The position numbers and the translations under genes are program-made. Below are positions 6,478 through 13,487 of a stretch of DNA of 13,487 bases, one piece after another. This DNA comes from Acidobacteriota bacterium (GTDB lineage Bacteria > Acidobacteriota > Terriglobia > Terriglobales > Acidobacteriaceae), in the NCBI GenBank assembly GCA_021841795.1, contig JAKCDN010000033.1:1-13487 (forward strand), given 5' to 3'. Every line of letters begins with the position of its first letter. The first letter of the stretch is position 1. The notes below the pieces were generated by a model that was given only the letters and a program-made list of their open reading frames with translations, made no database searches and had not been told where the DNA came from.

Positions 6478-7668
6478 CTAATGTCCCATGTACACCTTGC
6501 GCATCTGCAGGAACGGATGCTCCAACAGGCAGAATGTCACGAAGGAAACGGCGCCCGACATGACCACAACCAACGCAACCGCGGCCAGATTGCCGACAAT
6601 GGGATTCGCCAGGAGGAATGGAGCATGATGAGATAGCGCCCCAATCCAGCGCGCCACCACCGGGCACATGTATTCGTGGTTCAGATACATGCCAAAGGAA
6701 AGCCTGGAGATCCAGTAGAAGATCTTGCCATTAAAGACTTTCAGCTCCCGCTGCAACCCCAGCCACGCCAGACTGCCAAACAGCAGAGCAAGCGCAAAGA
6801 AGCCGAAGACTCCGCCCTGCGCCGCATAGAGCACCGCCGCAATGCCCAGACTGTATGCCGCCAGCAGCCAGGGCGAAGCAAACCGGCTACCGGGCTTGTC
6901 GCTCGCAGCCCAGTAGTTCGCAATCAGCAGCCCCATGATGAGCCCGTCGCAATGCGTGATCGACGGATAGTAGAGAGTGGCAAAAGCCGCCGGGCTATGT
7001 ACAAAAAAGTGGCCCGTCTCGGCCACCCACAAAACTCCGCGCAGCACCGGAACAGTAAGCAGTGCAGCCCATAACCACTTCCGGCAATCACGCAGGTGGT
7101 GAATCCGCCCCGCCAGCAGATACAGGGCGACCGGAACCACTATGTAGAACTGTTCCTCGGTACACAGAGACCAGCTCCCCATCACGATTCCGTGGTTCAC
7201 GTAGTTGGTGAGGAAGACGACATCGGTCCAGCCGAACTGTCTTGTCGTCAGCCCGTAGCCCGCGCACAGAAAGTAAAAGAACACCACCAGGAAGGTGAAA
7301 AAATAAAGCGGCCAGATGCGAAATCCGCGGCGCAAAATGAAGCGGCCGACGCAAATCTGCCCGGTGCGTCGAATCTCCTTCCACAGTTGGCCGCCGATGA
7401 AGAAACCGCTGAGAATGAAGAACAGGTCAACGCCGATCCATCCGTTGCGTACAAGCAGAAAGTGCGCATAACGGTTGGAGCCGTATGCATCCTCAAAGCG
7501 CGCGCTCATGTGCCCGTTCACGACCAGCAGAATGGCGAGCGAGCGCAGTCCGTCGAGATACGGAATCTGCGCCTCCGGCGCGCGCGCCAGATCGCGGATC
7601 GCCGAGCGGATCCAGTTGCCCCATGCCATGCGCCGCGCTTCTGCCATATCCTCCCGAAGCCTCGCCAA
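6478..7668 (-). CDS. Acyltransferase 3 family membrane protein (OafA/YrhL type)
   Basis: This is a polytopic inner-membrane O-acyltransferase of about 396 residues, the class that transfers acetyl or similar groups to surface sugars such as O-antigen or exopolysaccharide. Family marks are IPYLDGLRSLAILLVVNGH, with the catalytic R42-x10-H53 pair, then GVDLFFILSGFFIG, RFILRRGFRIWPLYF and WSLCTEEQFY, the counterpart of the usual WSLSVEEQFY. About ten hydrophobic helices follow, ending near FLLEHPFL-like CLLEHPFLQMRK. The start is uncertain. The longest frame begins at TTG (7668); ATG codons occur at residues 8 (7647) and 14. The GGGAGG before residue 8 is only two bases from that ATG, so none is ideal. 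The gene converges with the secretin. The sugar substrate is unknown; a sugar transferase further right makes a polysaccharide role plausible. Confidence 0.92.
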   Translation of the reverse strand: MARLREDMAEARRMAWGNWIRSAIRDLARAPEAQIPYLDGLRSLAILLVVNGHMSARFEDAYGSNRYAHFLLVRNGWIGVDLFFILSGFFIGGQLWKEIRRTGQICVGRFILRRGFRIWPLYFFTFLVVFFYFLCAGYGLTTRQFGWTDVVFLTNYVNHGIVMGSWSLCTEEQFYIVVPVALYLLAGRIHHLRDCRKWLWAALLTVPVLRGVLWVAETGHFFVHSPAAFATLYYPSITHCDGLIMGLLIANYWAASDKPGSRFASPWLLAAYSLGIAAVLYAAQGGVFGFFALALLFGSLAWLGLQRELKVFNGKIFYWISRLSFGMYLNHEYMCPVVARWIGALSHHAPFLLANPIVGNLAAVALVVVMSGAVSFVTFCLLEHPFLQMRKVYMGH

Positions 7669-8024
7669 CGGGCGTGCTGCGCCTGCTTACAACCTCGCAC
7701 CCCGCCACCGGGTGCGCTTACGAACTCCTGCCCGCCGGCCTTCCCGCTAACCCGGCAGCCATAGGCCATACGGCCGGGCGCAGGCATCGGGATGCTTCTG
7801 CCGTGGACAGGCATTGCATCACTTCAACAAACAGCCGCCATCCCGCAATCACGCGCGATCGAAACGAAGCTGCACATCGTCGGAATATTGACTTCCTGGT
7901 TTCTTGGCGGCAGTGCGAACGCGAAGAAATCGGAGCCTGTGGGGATCTGCGGGGAAGCCGATCATACGGTTGTGCACCCCATCCCGTTCATGCCGGGATG
8001 GGGTAAGGTTTAACTGTAAGCGCC
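7669..8024. other. Gene-free stretch between dsbA-like and acyltransferase genes
   Basis: These 356 bp contain no supported coding sequence. They hold two hairpins: the strong one at 7976-8004 just past the dsbA-like stop, and a 7-bp GC stem CGCACCC (7696-7702) with GGGTGCG (7710-7716), 28 to 48 bases before the acyltransferase start, where it would lie in that gene's 5' leader. No convincing promoter hexamers were seen on the minus strand. Confidence 0.5.
7976..8004 (-). terminator. Stem-loop after the dsbA-like gene
   Basis: ACCCCATCCCG (7976-7986) is perfectly complementary to CGGGATGGGGT (7994-8004), an 11-bp GC-rich stem with a 7-nt loop. It begins 20 bases after the dsbA-like stop. No U-tract follows on the minus strand, so it may act as a factor-assisted terminator, an mRNA 3'-end stabiliser, or both. 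Confidence 0.5.
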
Positions 8025-9056
8025 TTACTGCAGCGCAACGCCGTCGAGCTTGGCCTGATAAGTAACGATAGTCTTGAGCATGTCGTAAGGAATGTTGGCT
8101 GGAACCTCACGTCCGTTGATAACCAGAGTGGGTGTGGAGTTAATGCCGAGATCGGTAGCCAGCTTCACTGAGGCATCGATATTGGCTTTGATTGCCGGCG
8201 TTGCCGCACAGGCAGATACCTTGGCCGTGTCGAGTCCCGCCTTGACCACGGCGCTATTGAGCGTCAGCGTGGCGCCGTCAGCGGTAGCAAGCCCTTCCTG
8301 TCCGTCAAAGACCGCCGAAGCAAACTGGAAAAAGGCGGTGCTGCCGCCAAGCTTGTTGACACAGAGGCCATACTCGGCAGCCCTGACCGCCTCAGGGTGG
8401 ATGGCAGCCAGCGGAAAGAGCTGGAAGACGATCCGCGCCTTGGGAAAGTCGGTAACGAGCTTATCCATATTGGCCTGGGCCTCTTTGCAATGAGGGCACT
8501 CGAAGTCAGCGAACTCCACAATCTCCAGATCCTTCGACGCAGTGCCGCGATAGGGTCCATCGGCTCCCGTCTGGGCCAACTGACGGAAGGCGGCAAAGGG
8601 ATGATCGCCAAAACTCATAATGCTGTCGTTGGTGATAATGTGCGTGCCGTCGGGCATAACGAAGAAGGAGAAGGCAGCGGGCCGCTGCTTGCCCGTCTTG
8701 TCGCCTACAAAAACAACCACCTTGCTGACACCCTCAATCGGGGTCGTGAGAATGGCTTCCACCTGCCATACGCGGTTCTCGTCATAGCCCCAGTTGGACG
8801 TAAGGAAATTATTGACGGTTTCCTTCGTAGGCGCGGCGGCCGTGAAGTTCTTCGGATCGGGCGGGGGAAATGTGGGCGCGGCCGACGGCGCCGGAGCCGA
8901 GGGCTCGGCTGTAGACTGGGCCGCGGTGGTGGGCGCCGAATGGATACCGGAATCGGGGGCGGGCGGCACATGCTCCTGCGCAGAGGCCTGATACAGGCAC
9001 AGGAAAAGGGCGATCGGCGCAACGGCGCCGAGCAAACGGGCAGACGAACGAATCAA
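8025..9056 (-). CDS. DsbA-type periplasmic thiol-disulfide protein (thioredoxin fold)
   Basis: This is an exported 343-residue thioredoxin-fold protein that probably forms or shuffles disulfides in envelope proteins. The start chosen is TTG at 9056, because AAGGAG lies six bases before it. A longer frame back to 9170 would overlap nadE and would bury the signal peptide. Residues 1-27 (SSARLLGAVAPIALFLCLYQASAQ) form a signal peptide, followed by a Pro/Ala/Ser linker. A domain at about residues 65-155 (GVSKVVVFVGD, FFVMPDGTHIITND) resembles the N-terminal domain of DsbC-like isomerases. The catalytic domain follows, with FECPHCKE (C187-P188-H189-C190) and the cis-Pro loop STPTLVING (P309). CPHC is the oxidising DsbA motif. 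Two further Cys (GLCVNK and VSACAA) could pair structurally. The gene lies 67 bp after nadE on the same strand. No DsbB partner is visible in the window. Confidence 0.88.
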   Translation of the reverse strand: MIRSSARLLGAVAPIALFLCLYQASAQEHVPPAPDSGIHSAPTTAAQSTAEPSAPAPSAAPTFPPPDPKNFTAAAPTKETVNNFLTSNWGYDENRVWQVEAILTTPIEGVSKVVVFVGDKTGKQRPAAFSFFVMPDGTHIITNDSIMSFGDHPFAAFRQLAQTGADGPYRGTASKDLEIVEFADFECPHCKEAQANMDKLVTDFPKARIVFQLFPLAAIHPEAVRAAEYGLCVNKLGGSTAFFQFASAVFDGQEGLATADGATLTLNSAVVKAGLDTAKVSACAATPAIKANIDASVKLATDLGINSTPTLVINGREVPANIPYDMLKTIVTYQAKLDGVALQ

Positions 9057-9123
9057 CTTGGTCTCCTTCGAGGCGGAAAAACTCCCTCTTTCTAGCTTAT
9101 AACGAGGGATCGGCGGACGGCGC

Positions 9124-10809
9124 CTATACCTGGACCTTGACCGCAATGGGAAAGCGGCGGCCCATCCCAAACGACTTGGCCGTGACCTTCAGAACTGGAG
9201 CCGCCTGCTGGCGCTTGTACTCGGAACGCTCGATCAGGCGCACGGTCTGCCGCACCAGATCGAGTGGTAAACCGCACCCGGCAGCTATGCGCTCCGGCGT
9301 TTCATAGCGCTCCACATAGGCTTCGACAATGGGGTCGAGAACATCGTAGGGAGGCAGCGAGTCCGTGTCCATCTGGCCCGGGCGCAATTCTGCAGAGGGC
9401 GGCTTGGTCAGGATGGAAGCCGGAATCACTTCTTGCTCCCGATTGAGCCAGCTGCAGATCGCGTAAACGCGCGTCTTGACCAGATCGCCGATCACGGCAA
9501 GGGCGCCGACCATATCGCCATAAAGAGTACAGTAGCCTACTGCCATCTCCGATTTGTTGCCCGTGGTAAGCACCAGCGCTCCGAACTTGTTCGAGAGCGC
9601 CATCAGTAAAGTGCCGCGGATGCGCGGCTGGATGTTTTCTTCGGTGAGATCCTCTTTGAGTCCTTGAAAGAGTGGATCGAGAGCCTGCTTGAATTCGGCG
9701 AACAGCGTGCTGATGGAGACCGTTTCAAAACGGATGCCGAGGTTGGCCGCAAGCCGACGGCTGTCGTCGATGGAGCCGGTCGAGGAGTATGGGCTGGGCA
9801 TCCCGATACCGATGACGTTCTCCGCGCCCAGAGCCTCTGCGGCAACCGCGGCTACGAGCGCCGAGTCGATGCCGCCGCTCAAGCCGACGATGGCCTTGCG
9901 GAATCCGCACTTGCGCACATAGTCTCGCGTGCCCAGCACCAGGGCGCGGTAGGCAGCTTCGGTGTCGTCGTCCTGCGGATCGGGGATGGGCGCGGCCTTC
10001 AGGGGATCGACGAGAACAAGATCCTCGGTAAAAGAAGCGGCCTGGGCGATGGGTTCGCCCCGGCTGTTGACGGCAAAGGAGGAGCCATCGAAGATCAGGC
10101 TGTCGTTGCCGCCTACCTGATTGCACATCAGCACCGGAATGTTGTCGCGGCGGGCGATCGCCGCCAGCATCTGACGGCGAATGGCACGCTTGGAATGCCA
10201 GAAGGGCGATGAGGAAAGATTGATATGCAGCGCCGGCTGCTGACGCATCAGCTCTTCCATGGGGTCTACCGTGTAGAGTCGCCGCGGCCAGAAGTTCTTG
10301 TCGTTCCACGCATCCTCGCAGATTGTGATCGCGAGGCGGATGCCGTCAAGTTCGACAACCTTCTGCGATGCGGCGGGAAAGAAGTAACGCTGTTCGTCGA
10401 AGACATCGTAGAAAGGCAGCAACCGTTTATGTTGCTCAAGGAGCAGTTGCCCCTTGTCGAGCAGGACAGCGGCATTGACGGCCGGCTTCCAGCCCGTCGC
10501 CGAAGACCCGCCGGCCGCGATCTCCGGATCGCGATTCTGCTCGCCGGCCGGCAGGGCAACGCCCGCGAGCACCGCCACAGGCAGTTCCCGCGTGGCCGCG
10601 GCCAGCTCATCGACCGCGGAGCGGCAGCGGGCCAGGAAGCTGGACTTCTCAAGAAAGTCGGCCGGCGGGTAGCCGCACACCGCCAGCTCAGAAAAGACAA
10701 CCAGGCGCGCACCCATCTGCGCAGCACGGTGGCTAAAGGCCACAATCTTCTCGATATTTCCTGAAAAATCACCGACCGTGGGGTCGATTTGGGCGAGCGC
10801 AATCTTCAC
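9124..10809 (-). CDS. nadE: Glutamine-dependent NAD+ synthetase
   Basis: This cytosolic two-domain enzyme makes NAD+ from nicotinate adenine dinucleotide, ATP and glutamine. The N-terminal nitrilase-fold glutaminase (about residues 1-260) has the Glu-Lys-Cys triad: E41 in VVFSELAVCGYPP, K128 in LEQHKRLLPFYDVFDE, and C164 in ITICEDAWND. The C-terminal synthetase domain (about 290-561) has the P-loop LSGGIDSALV (S311-S316), then GIGMPSPYSS, LTTGNKSEMAVGYCTLYGDM and the ILTKPPSAEL segment. At 561 residues it matches the usual bacterial two-domain form. The start is GTG at 10809, directly before the conserved KIALAQIDPTVGD. The ribosome site before it is weak (GAAG). It is divergent from the MshEN-AAA+ gene and upstream of the dsbA-like gene. 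No key residue is missing. Confidence 0.97.
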   Translation of the reverse strand: MKIALAQIDPTVGDFSGNIEKIVAFSHRAAQMGARLVVFSELAVCGYPPADFLEKSSFLARCRSAVDELAAATRELPVAVLAGVALPAGEQNRDPEIAAGGSSATGWKPAVNAAVLLDKGQLLLEQHKRLLPFYDVFDEQRYFFPAASQKVVELDGIRLAITICEDAWNDKNFWPRRLYTVDPMEELMRQQPALHINLSSSPFWHSKRAIRRQMLAAIARRDNIPVLMCNQVGGNDSLIFDGSSFAVNSRGEPIAQAASFTEDLVLVDPLKAAPIPDPQDDDTEAAYRALVLGTRDYVRKCGFRKAIVGLSGGIDSALVAAVAAEALGAENVIGIGMPSPYSSTGSIDDSRRLAANLGIRFETVSISTLFAEFKQALDPLFQGLKEDLTEENIQPRIRGTLLMALSNKFGALVLTTGNKSEMAVGYCTLYGDMVGALAVIGDLVKTRVYAICSWLNREQEVIPASILTKPPSAELRPGQMDTDSLPPYDVLDPIVEAYVERYETPERIAAGCGLPLDLVRQTVRLIERSEYKRQQAAPVLKVTAKSFGMGRRFPIAVKVQV

Positions 10810-10970
10810 AACTTCAGTTTAAACGGAGCCGGAAGCCATGGCTTTCTGTGCGTAGCGTGGAGCCGCCCGCGCCAAAAGGGGTCAAACTGGTAACGTATCA
10901 CCCCAAAAAGAGGGATTCTTAAGCGGCATATCCGTGCATACACTGGAGTTGGCCAAAGATCGCGTGCTCC
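10810..10970. promoter_or_regulatory. Divergent intergenic region, promoters for nadE and the AAA+ gene expected
   Basis: This 161-bp gap must hold the starts for two divergent transcripts. A perfect 12-bp palindrome AAGCCATGGCTT lies at 10833-10844, and a looser symmetry GGGGT...ACCCC at about 10879-10905 surrounds an AT-richer core. On the plus strand TTCTTA (10916-10921), 17 bp and TACACT (10939-10944) form a weak promoter match for the AAA+ gene. On the minus strand only a TTGACC-like -35 is seen, without a good -10. Regulation is not demonstrated. Confidence 0.35.
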
Positions 10971-12587
10971 TTGTGGGTGGAAGCACAACCAAAGCGGCGA
11001 TATTTGGCATCCACGTTCAAGGGCAAAGAAACTGCCCGGGAGGCCACCATCGACTCGCGAGTGCGGTTAGGCGATCTTTTAATCCGGGCAAACCTCGTCA
11101 CCGAGAAGGAAGTAGCCGTGGCGCTCAGCCATATGCACGAGCATGGTGGCCGGCTTGGCGACAGTCTGGTCGCGGTCGGAGCCATCGACCAGGTCGTGCT
11201 GGATGGTTTTATTCATCGGATTCCCCAGGAGCCGAAGAACATCGCGGAGACCGGCATTGAAGAGTCCGAATTGCTGGCTCTGCTGATGAAGCTGGTCTAC
11301 TCCTACGGCCTCAGCAACGTTCCGCAGTTTACCGAAGCGATCAAACTGCCGATGACCCTGGTCCTGGACCTGACGCAACTCGCCATTGAGCGTCAGTTGC
11401 TGTACACGCTGGGCGCGCGCAATTCCGAGAGCCCCCTCGGCATCAATTACGCGCTGACCGAAGAAGGACGGCGCTGGACCCAGGAATCGATCAAGCGGTC
11501 AGGTTACGTTGGCCCTGCCCCGGTGCCCCTGGAAGAGTTCATCGAGCGCGTCACGCTGCAAAAGCCTACGAATGAGCGCATCAGCGCGGACCGCATCGTT
11601 AAGGCGCTCAGCGACCTGACCCTGACCAGCAGCATCGTGGAACAAACCGGACCGGCGCTGAACTCCGGCCGCGCCATCCTGCTTTACGGACCGCCGGGCA
11701 ACGGCAAGACGTCCGTCGCGGTGAGTTTTGCCAGCGTTTTTCACGACGTGATCTATGTTCCCTACGCCATCATGGTGGAGGGCTCGATCATTCGCTTCCA
11801 TGATCCCAGCATTCACGTGCCGATCAGCCCGATCCTGCAGAATGAAGACGACAACCAGTCGTTCATCCGGCGCGAAACCTACGATATGCGCTGGGTCTCT
11901 ACGCGCAGGCCATTCGTCATTACCGGCGGTGAGCTGACTCTGGACATGCTGGAGCTGCGCTACGACCCGGCGGGTCACTTTTACGATGCCCCGCTGCATA
12001 TGAAAGCACTGGGCGGATGCTTCTTCATCGACGACTTCGGCCGCCAACTGGTAAGCCCGGTCAACCTGCTGAACCGCTGGATCGTGCCCCTGGAGAGCCG
12101 CATCGACTACCTCCGGCTGCAAACCGGCAAGACCATCGGCATCCCGTTTGAAGAGCTGGTGATCTTCTCCACCAACCTGGAGCCTGAAGACCTGATGGAC
12201 CCGGCCTTCCTCCGTCGTTTGCCGTATAAAATCGAGGTCGGCGCACCGGATCTGGATCATTACCGGGCCATCTTCGACCGGGAGTGCAAGCGGCATGGCC
12301 TCGCCCTGCGCGACGATGTGTTCAACTTCATTCTCTACATGGTCAAAGAGGAGATGGGTCTCGATCTCGCCGCCTATCATCCACGCTTCATCGTGGATCA
12401 GGTAGTGGCAACCTGCCGCTTCCTGGGACTGGACCCGGAGATCAAGTCCCCCTACGTCGATTACGCCATTAACAACCTCGGCGTTCGGCGGAGCTCCAAG
12501 CTAGAGGCCGGTACCGGCCAGCCCCGTCAACGGACGACGGCAGCGGTCCCGGTCCCCGTCCACAATGAGCGCACCGGCCTCTATTAG
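10971..12587 (+). CDS. MshEN-like domain fused to a AAA+ ATPase
   Basis: This is a cytosolic protein of about 538 residues. Residues about 33-78 (LGDLLIRANLVTEKEVAVAL, then GRLGDSLVAVGAIDQ) match the repeated N-terminal motif of GspE/PilB-type ATPases, the MshEN domain, which in some members binds cyclic di-GMP. A middle part (about 90-225) contains the helical FTEAIKLP segment and an ALTEEGRRW element. The ATPase core has Walker A GPPGNGKT (240-247), a Walker B-like CFFIDDFGRQ (D354, D355), the sensor-1 FSTN (N402) and DPAFLRR (R415, R416) as a possible Arg finger. This is a AAA+ fold, not the secretion ATPase fold. No ATG starts the frame; TTG 10971 or GTG 10977 are possible and neither has a good ribosome site, so the start is uncertain. 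Function is unknown; a role in pilus, secretion or polysaccharide control is inference. Confidence 0.85.
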   Translation: MWVEAQPKRRYLASTFKGKETAREATIDSRVRLGDLLIRANLVTEKEVAVALSHMHEHGGRLGDSLVAVGAIDQVVLDGFIHRIPQEPKNIAETGIEESELLALLMKLVYSYGLSNVPQFTEAIKLPMTLVLDLTQLAIERQLLYTLGARNSESPLGINYALTEEGRRWTQESIKRSGYVGPAPVPLEEFIERVTLQKPTNERISADRIVKALSDLTLTSSIVEQTGPALNSGRAILLYGPPGNGKTSVAVSFASVFHDVIYVPYAIMVEGSIIRFHDPSIHVPISPILQNEDDNQSFIRRETYDMRWVSTRRPFVITGGELTLDMLELRYDPAGHFYDAPLHMKALGGCFFIDDFGRQLVSPVNLLNRWIVPLESRIDYLRLQTGKTIGIPFEELVIFSTNLEPEDLMDPAFLRRLPYKIEVGAPDLDHYRAIFDRECKRHGLALRDDVFNFILYMVKEEMGLDLAAYHPRFIVDQVVATCRFLGLDPEIKSPYVDYAINNLGVRRSSKLEAGTGQPRQRTTAAVPVPVHNERTGLY

Positions 12588-12667
12588 CGCGCTTCATTGC
12601 CCTGCGAATCGCTCGCTCTGCGCCCGGGACGGTCCCGCCAACCCGGCATGACCCGCAAGTACAGCGC

Positions 12668-12704
12668 CCTGCCGGCTGCCATCGCCATCCGAGGGTCCGG
12701 CAGG
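12668..12704. repeat. 8-bp inverted repeat between convergent genes
   Basis: CCTGCCGG (12668-12675) is complementary to CCGGCAGG (12697-12704) with a 21-nt loop. It lies in the 227-bp gap between the convergent AAA+ and sugar transferase genes, where a bidirectional terminator would be expected. There is no T-tract on either side, so function is uncertain. Confidence 0.35.
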
Positions 12705-12732
12705 CAACCGCGGGCAACCGCGGGCAACCGCG
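12703..12732. repeat. Three tandem copies of a 10-bp repeat
   Basis: GGCAACCGCG occurs three times head to tail without mismatch at 12703-12712, 12713-12722 and 12723-12732, with a partial fourth start (GGCC) after it. It is non-coding by position. The unit is too short and unspaced for CRISPR. It looks like a small variable-number tandem repeat produced by replication slippage. Confidence 0.85.
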
Positions 12733-12814
12733 GCCGTTTCCTGTTGAACCGGTCTGAAGAGAAGCGCCGCTGGAGGACGCACACGCACTGCCGGGCGCTG
12801 GCGAGCGCTGGCGG

Positions 12815-13487
12815 CTATGAGCCCGTACCGGAAAAGACCACGCCGATGGTGCGCAAAATGATCTTAAAGTCCAGCCAGATGCTCCAGTTGTCGATGTAGG
12901 TAACATCGAGCGAAACGTAGCTGGCAAAGGAGGGATCCTGGCGGCCCTGCACTTGCCACAGCCCGGTGATTCCCGGCGTCACGTCCAGCCGGCGAAGATG
13001 GCTGAGGTCGTACTTGCGCACCTCCCCGGCCAACGGTGGACGGGGACCGACAATGCTCATATCGCCGACCAGCACATTGAAGAATTGCGGCAGCTCATCG
13101 AGCGAGTATTTGCGCAGGAAACGCCCCAGGCGGGTGATGCGCGGGTCTTTTGAGACTTTGAAGAGCACACCGTCGCGCTCGTTCATATGCATGATTTCGG
13201 CACGGCGCACCTCCGCATCGCGCACCATGGTGCGAAATTTGATGCAGCGGAAGACAACGCCCTTCTTCCCGATGCGCTCCGAGGCATAAAAGACCGGTCC
13301 CGGCGAATCCAGTTTGATGGCGAGAGCCAACGCCAGGATCAGCGGCGAAAGCACGGCCAGTACAAGCGCGGAGAACACCGCATCGAAGACTCGCTTAAAA
13401 AGCAGCCCCAGTTCGGGGACTTCGCCGCGATGCAGCGGAATCGTGGGAAACTGCCCTATATATTCGATCGGGCTGTCCCACGCCACA
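12815..13487 (-). CDS. Polyprenyl-phosphate sugar phosphotransferase (bacterial sugar transferase family), partial
   Basis: Initiating glycosyltransferase for exopolysaccharide or O-antigen, which moves a sugar phosphate from a nucleotide sugar to undecaprenyl phosphate at the inner membrane. The C-terminal catalytic region is complete to its TAG at 12815. It contains a hydrophobic helix (VFDAVFSALVLAVLSPLIL), IKLDSPGPVFYASERIGKKG, KFRTMVRDAE, DPRITRLGRFLRKYSLDELP, GDMSIVGPRPPL and TPGITGLWQVQGR, all standard for this family (PF02397 type). The sequence before KRVFDAVF (IGQFPTIPLHRGEVPELGLL) matches the linker found in long members with four extra N-terminal helices, so the gene almost certainly continues past the right edge. 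The GTG at 13486 is probably an internal codon. The specific sugar cannot be told. It converges with the AAA+ gene. Confidence 0.93.
   Translation of the reverse strand, partial: VAWDSPIEYIGQFPTIPLHRGEVPELGLLFKRVFDAVFSALVLAVLSPLILALALAIKLDSPGPVFYASERIGKKGVVFRCIKFRTMVRDAEVRRAEIMHMNERDGVLFKVSKDPRITRLGRFLRKYSLDELPQFFNVLVGDMSIVGPRPPLAGEVRKYDLSHLRRLDVTPGITGLWQVQGRQDPSFASYVSLDVTYIDNWSIWLDFKIILRTIGVVFSGTGS

Noticed and set aside
6119..6667. A 182-codon minus-strand frame spanning the secretin/acyltransferase gap
   Set aside because: It overlaps both real genes, and its Cys/Arg/Gly composition and lack of domains argue against coding.
7792..8013. A 73-codon plus-strand frame before the dsbA-like 3' end
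   Set aside because: Its last third is the hairpin at 7976-8004, and there is no ribosome site or known domain.
11499..12380. A 293-codon minus-strand open frame inside the AAA+ gene
   Set aside because: It lies entirely opposite the Walker motifs of the AAA+ gene and has no recognisable content of its own.
12703..12732. CRISPR array
   Set aside because: The repeat unit is 10 bp, has no spacers, and no cas genes are present.

Overview
The window looks like chromosomal DNA from a GC-rich free-living bacterium, most likely an acidobacterium (class Terriglobia or a relative). That placement is inferred from protein style: a TPR-secretin fusion, a MshEN-AAA+ ATPase, and a recombinase remnant carrying an HCNRHTF box. 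No rRNA or marker gene here proves it. Translation is bacterial, with several GTG and TTG starts.

Layout. (1) Positions 1-1585 are gene-poor. They hold a perfect 11-bp inverted repeat at the left edge, a complete tRNA-Ser(CGA) on the minus strand with encoded CCA, a frame-disrupted tyrosine recombinase remnant just beyond the tRNA 5' end, and a second long inverted repeat. This reads as the scar of an old mobile element. (2) Positions 1586-6201 form one plus-strand gene string with short gaps: purC, a cvpA-like membrane protein, a tiny Fis-type helix-turn-helix protein, a HAD hydrolase, and a TPR-secretin that overlaps the HAD gene by ATGA. A purine enzyme thus shares an apparent transcription unit with an outer-membrane secretin. 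(3) Positions 6478-7668 (minus) encode an acyltransferase-3 membrane protein, convergent with the secretin. (4) Positions 8025-10809 (minus) encode a DsbA-type periplasmic thioredoxin-fold protein downstream of glutamine-dependent NAD+ synthetase. (5) Position 10971 onward (plus) encodes a protein joining a type II secretion/type IV pilus-like MshEN domain to a AAA+ ATPase. It is convergent with a polyprenyl-phosphate sugar transferase (minus) that runs off the right edge.

How the genes fit together. PurC and NadE are housekeeping enzymes. The secretin, DsbA-like protein, acyltransferase, sugar transferase and MshEN ATPase all point to the cell envelope, surface polysaccharide or secretion. 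No complete secretion system is present: no pilin, prepilin peptidase, PilC/GspF or classical GspE/PilB ATPase is visible. The best candidates for undescribed biology are the MshEN-AAA+ protein and the secretin translationally coupled to a HAD phosphatase behind purC-cvpA. No CRISPR array, intact IS element, phage module or recognisable defence system was found.
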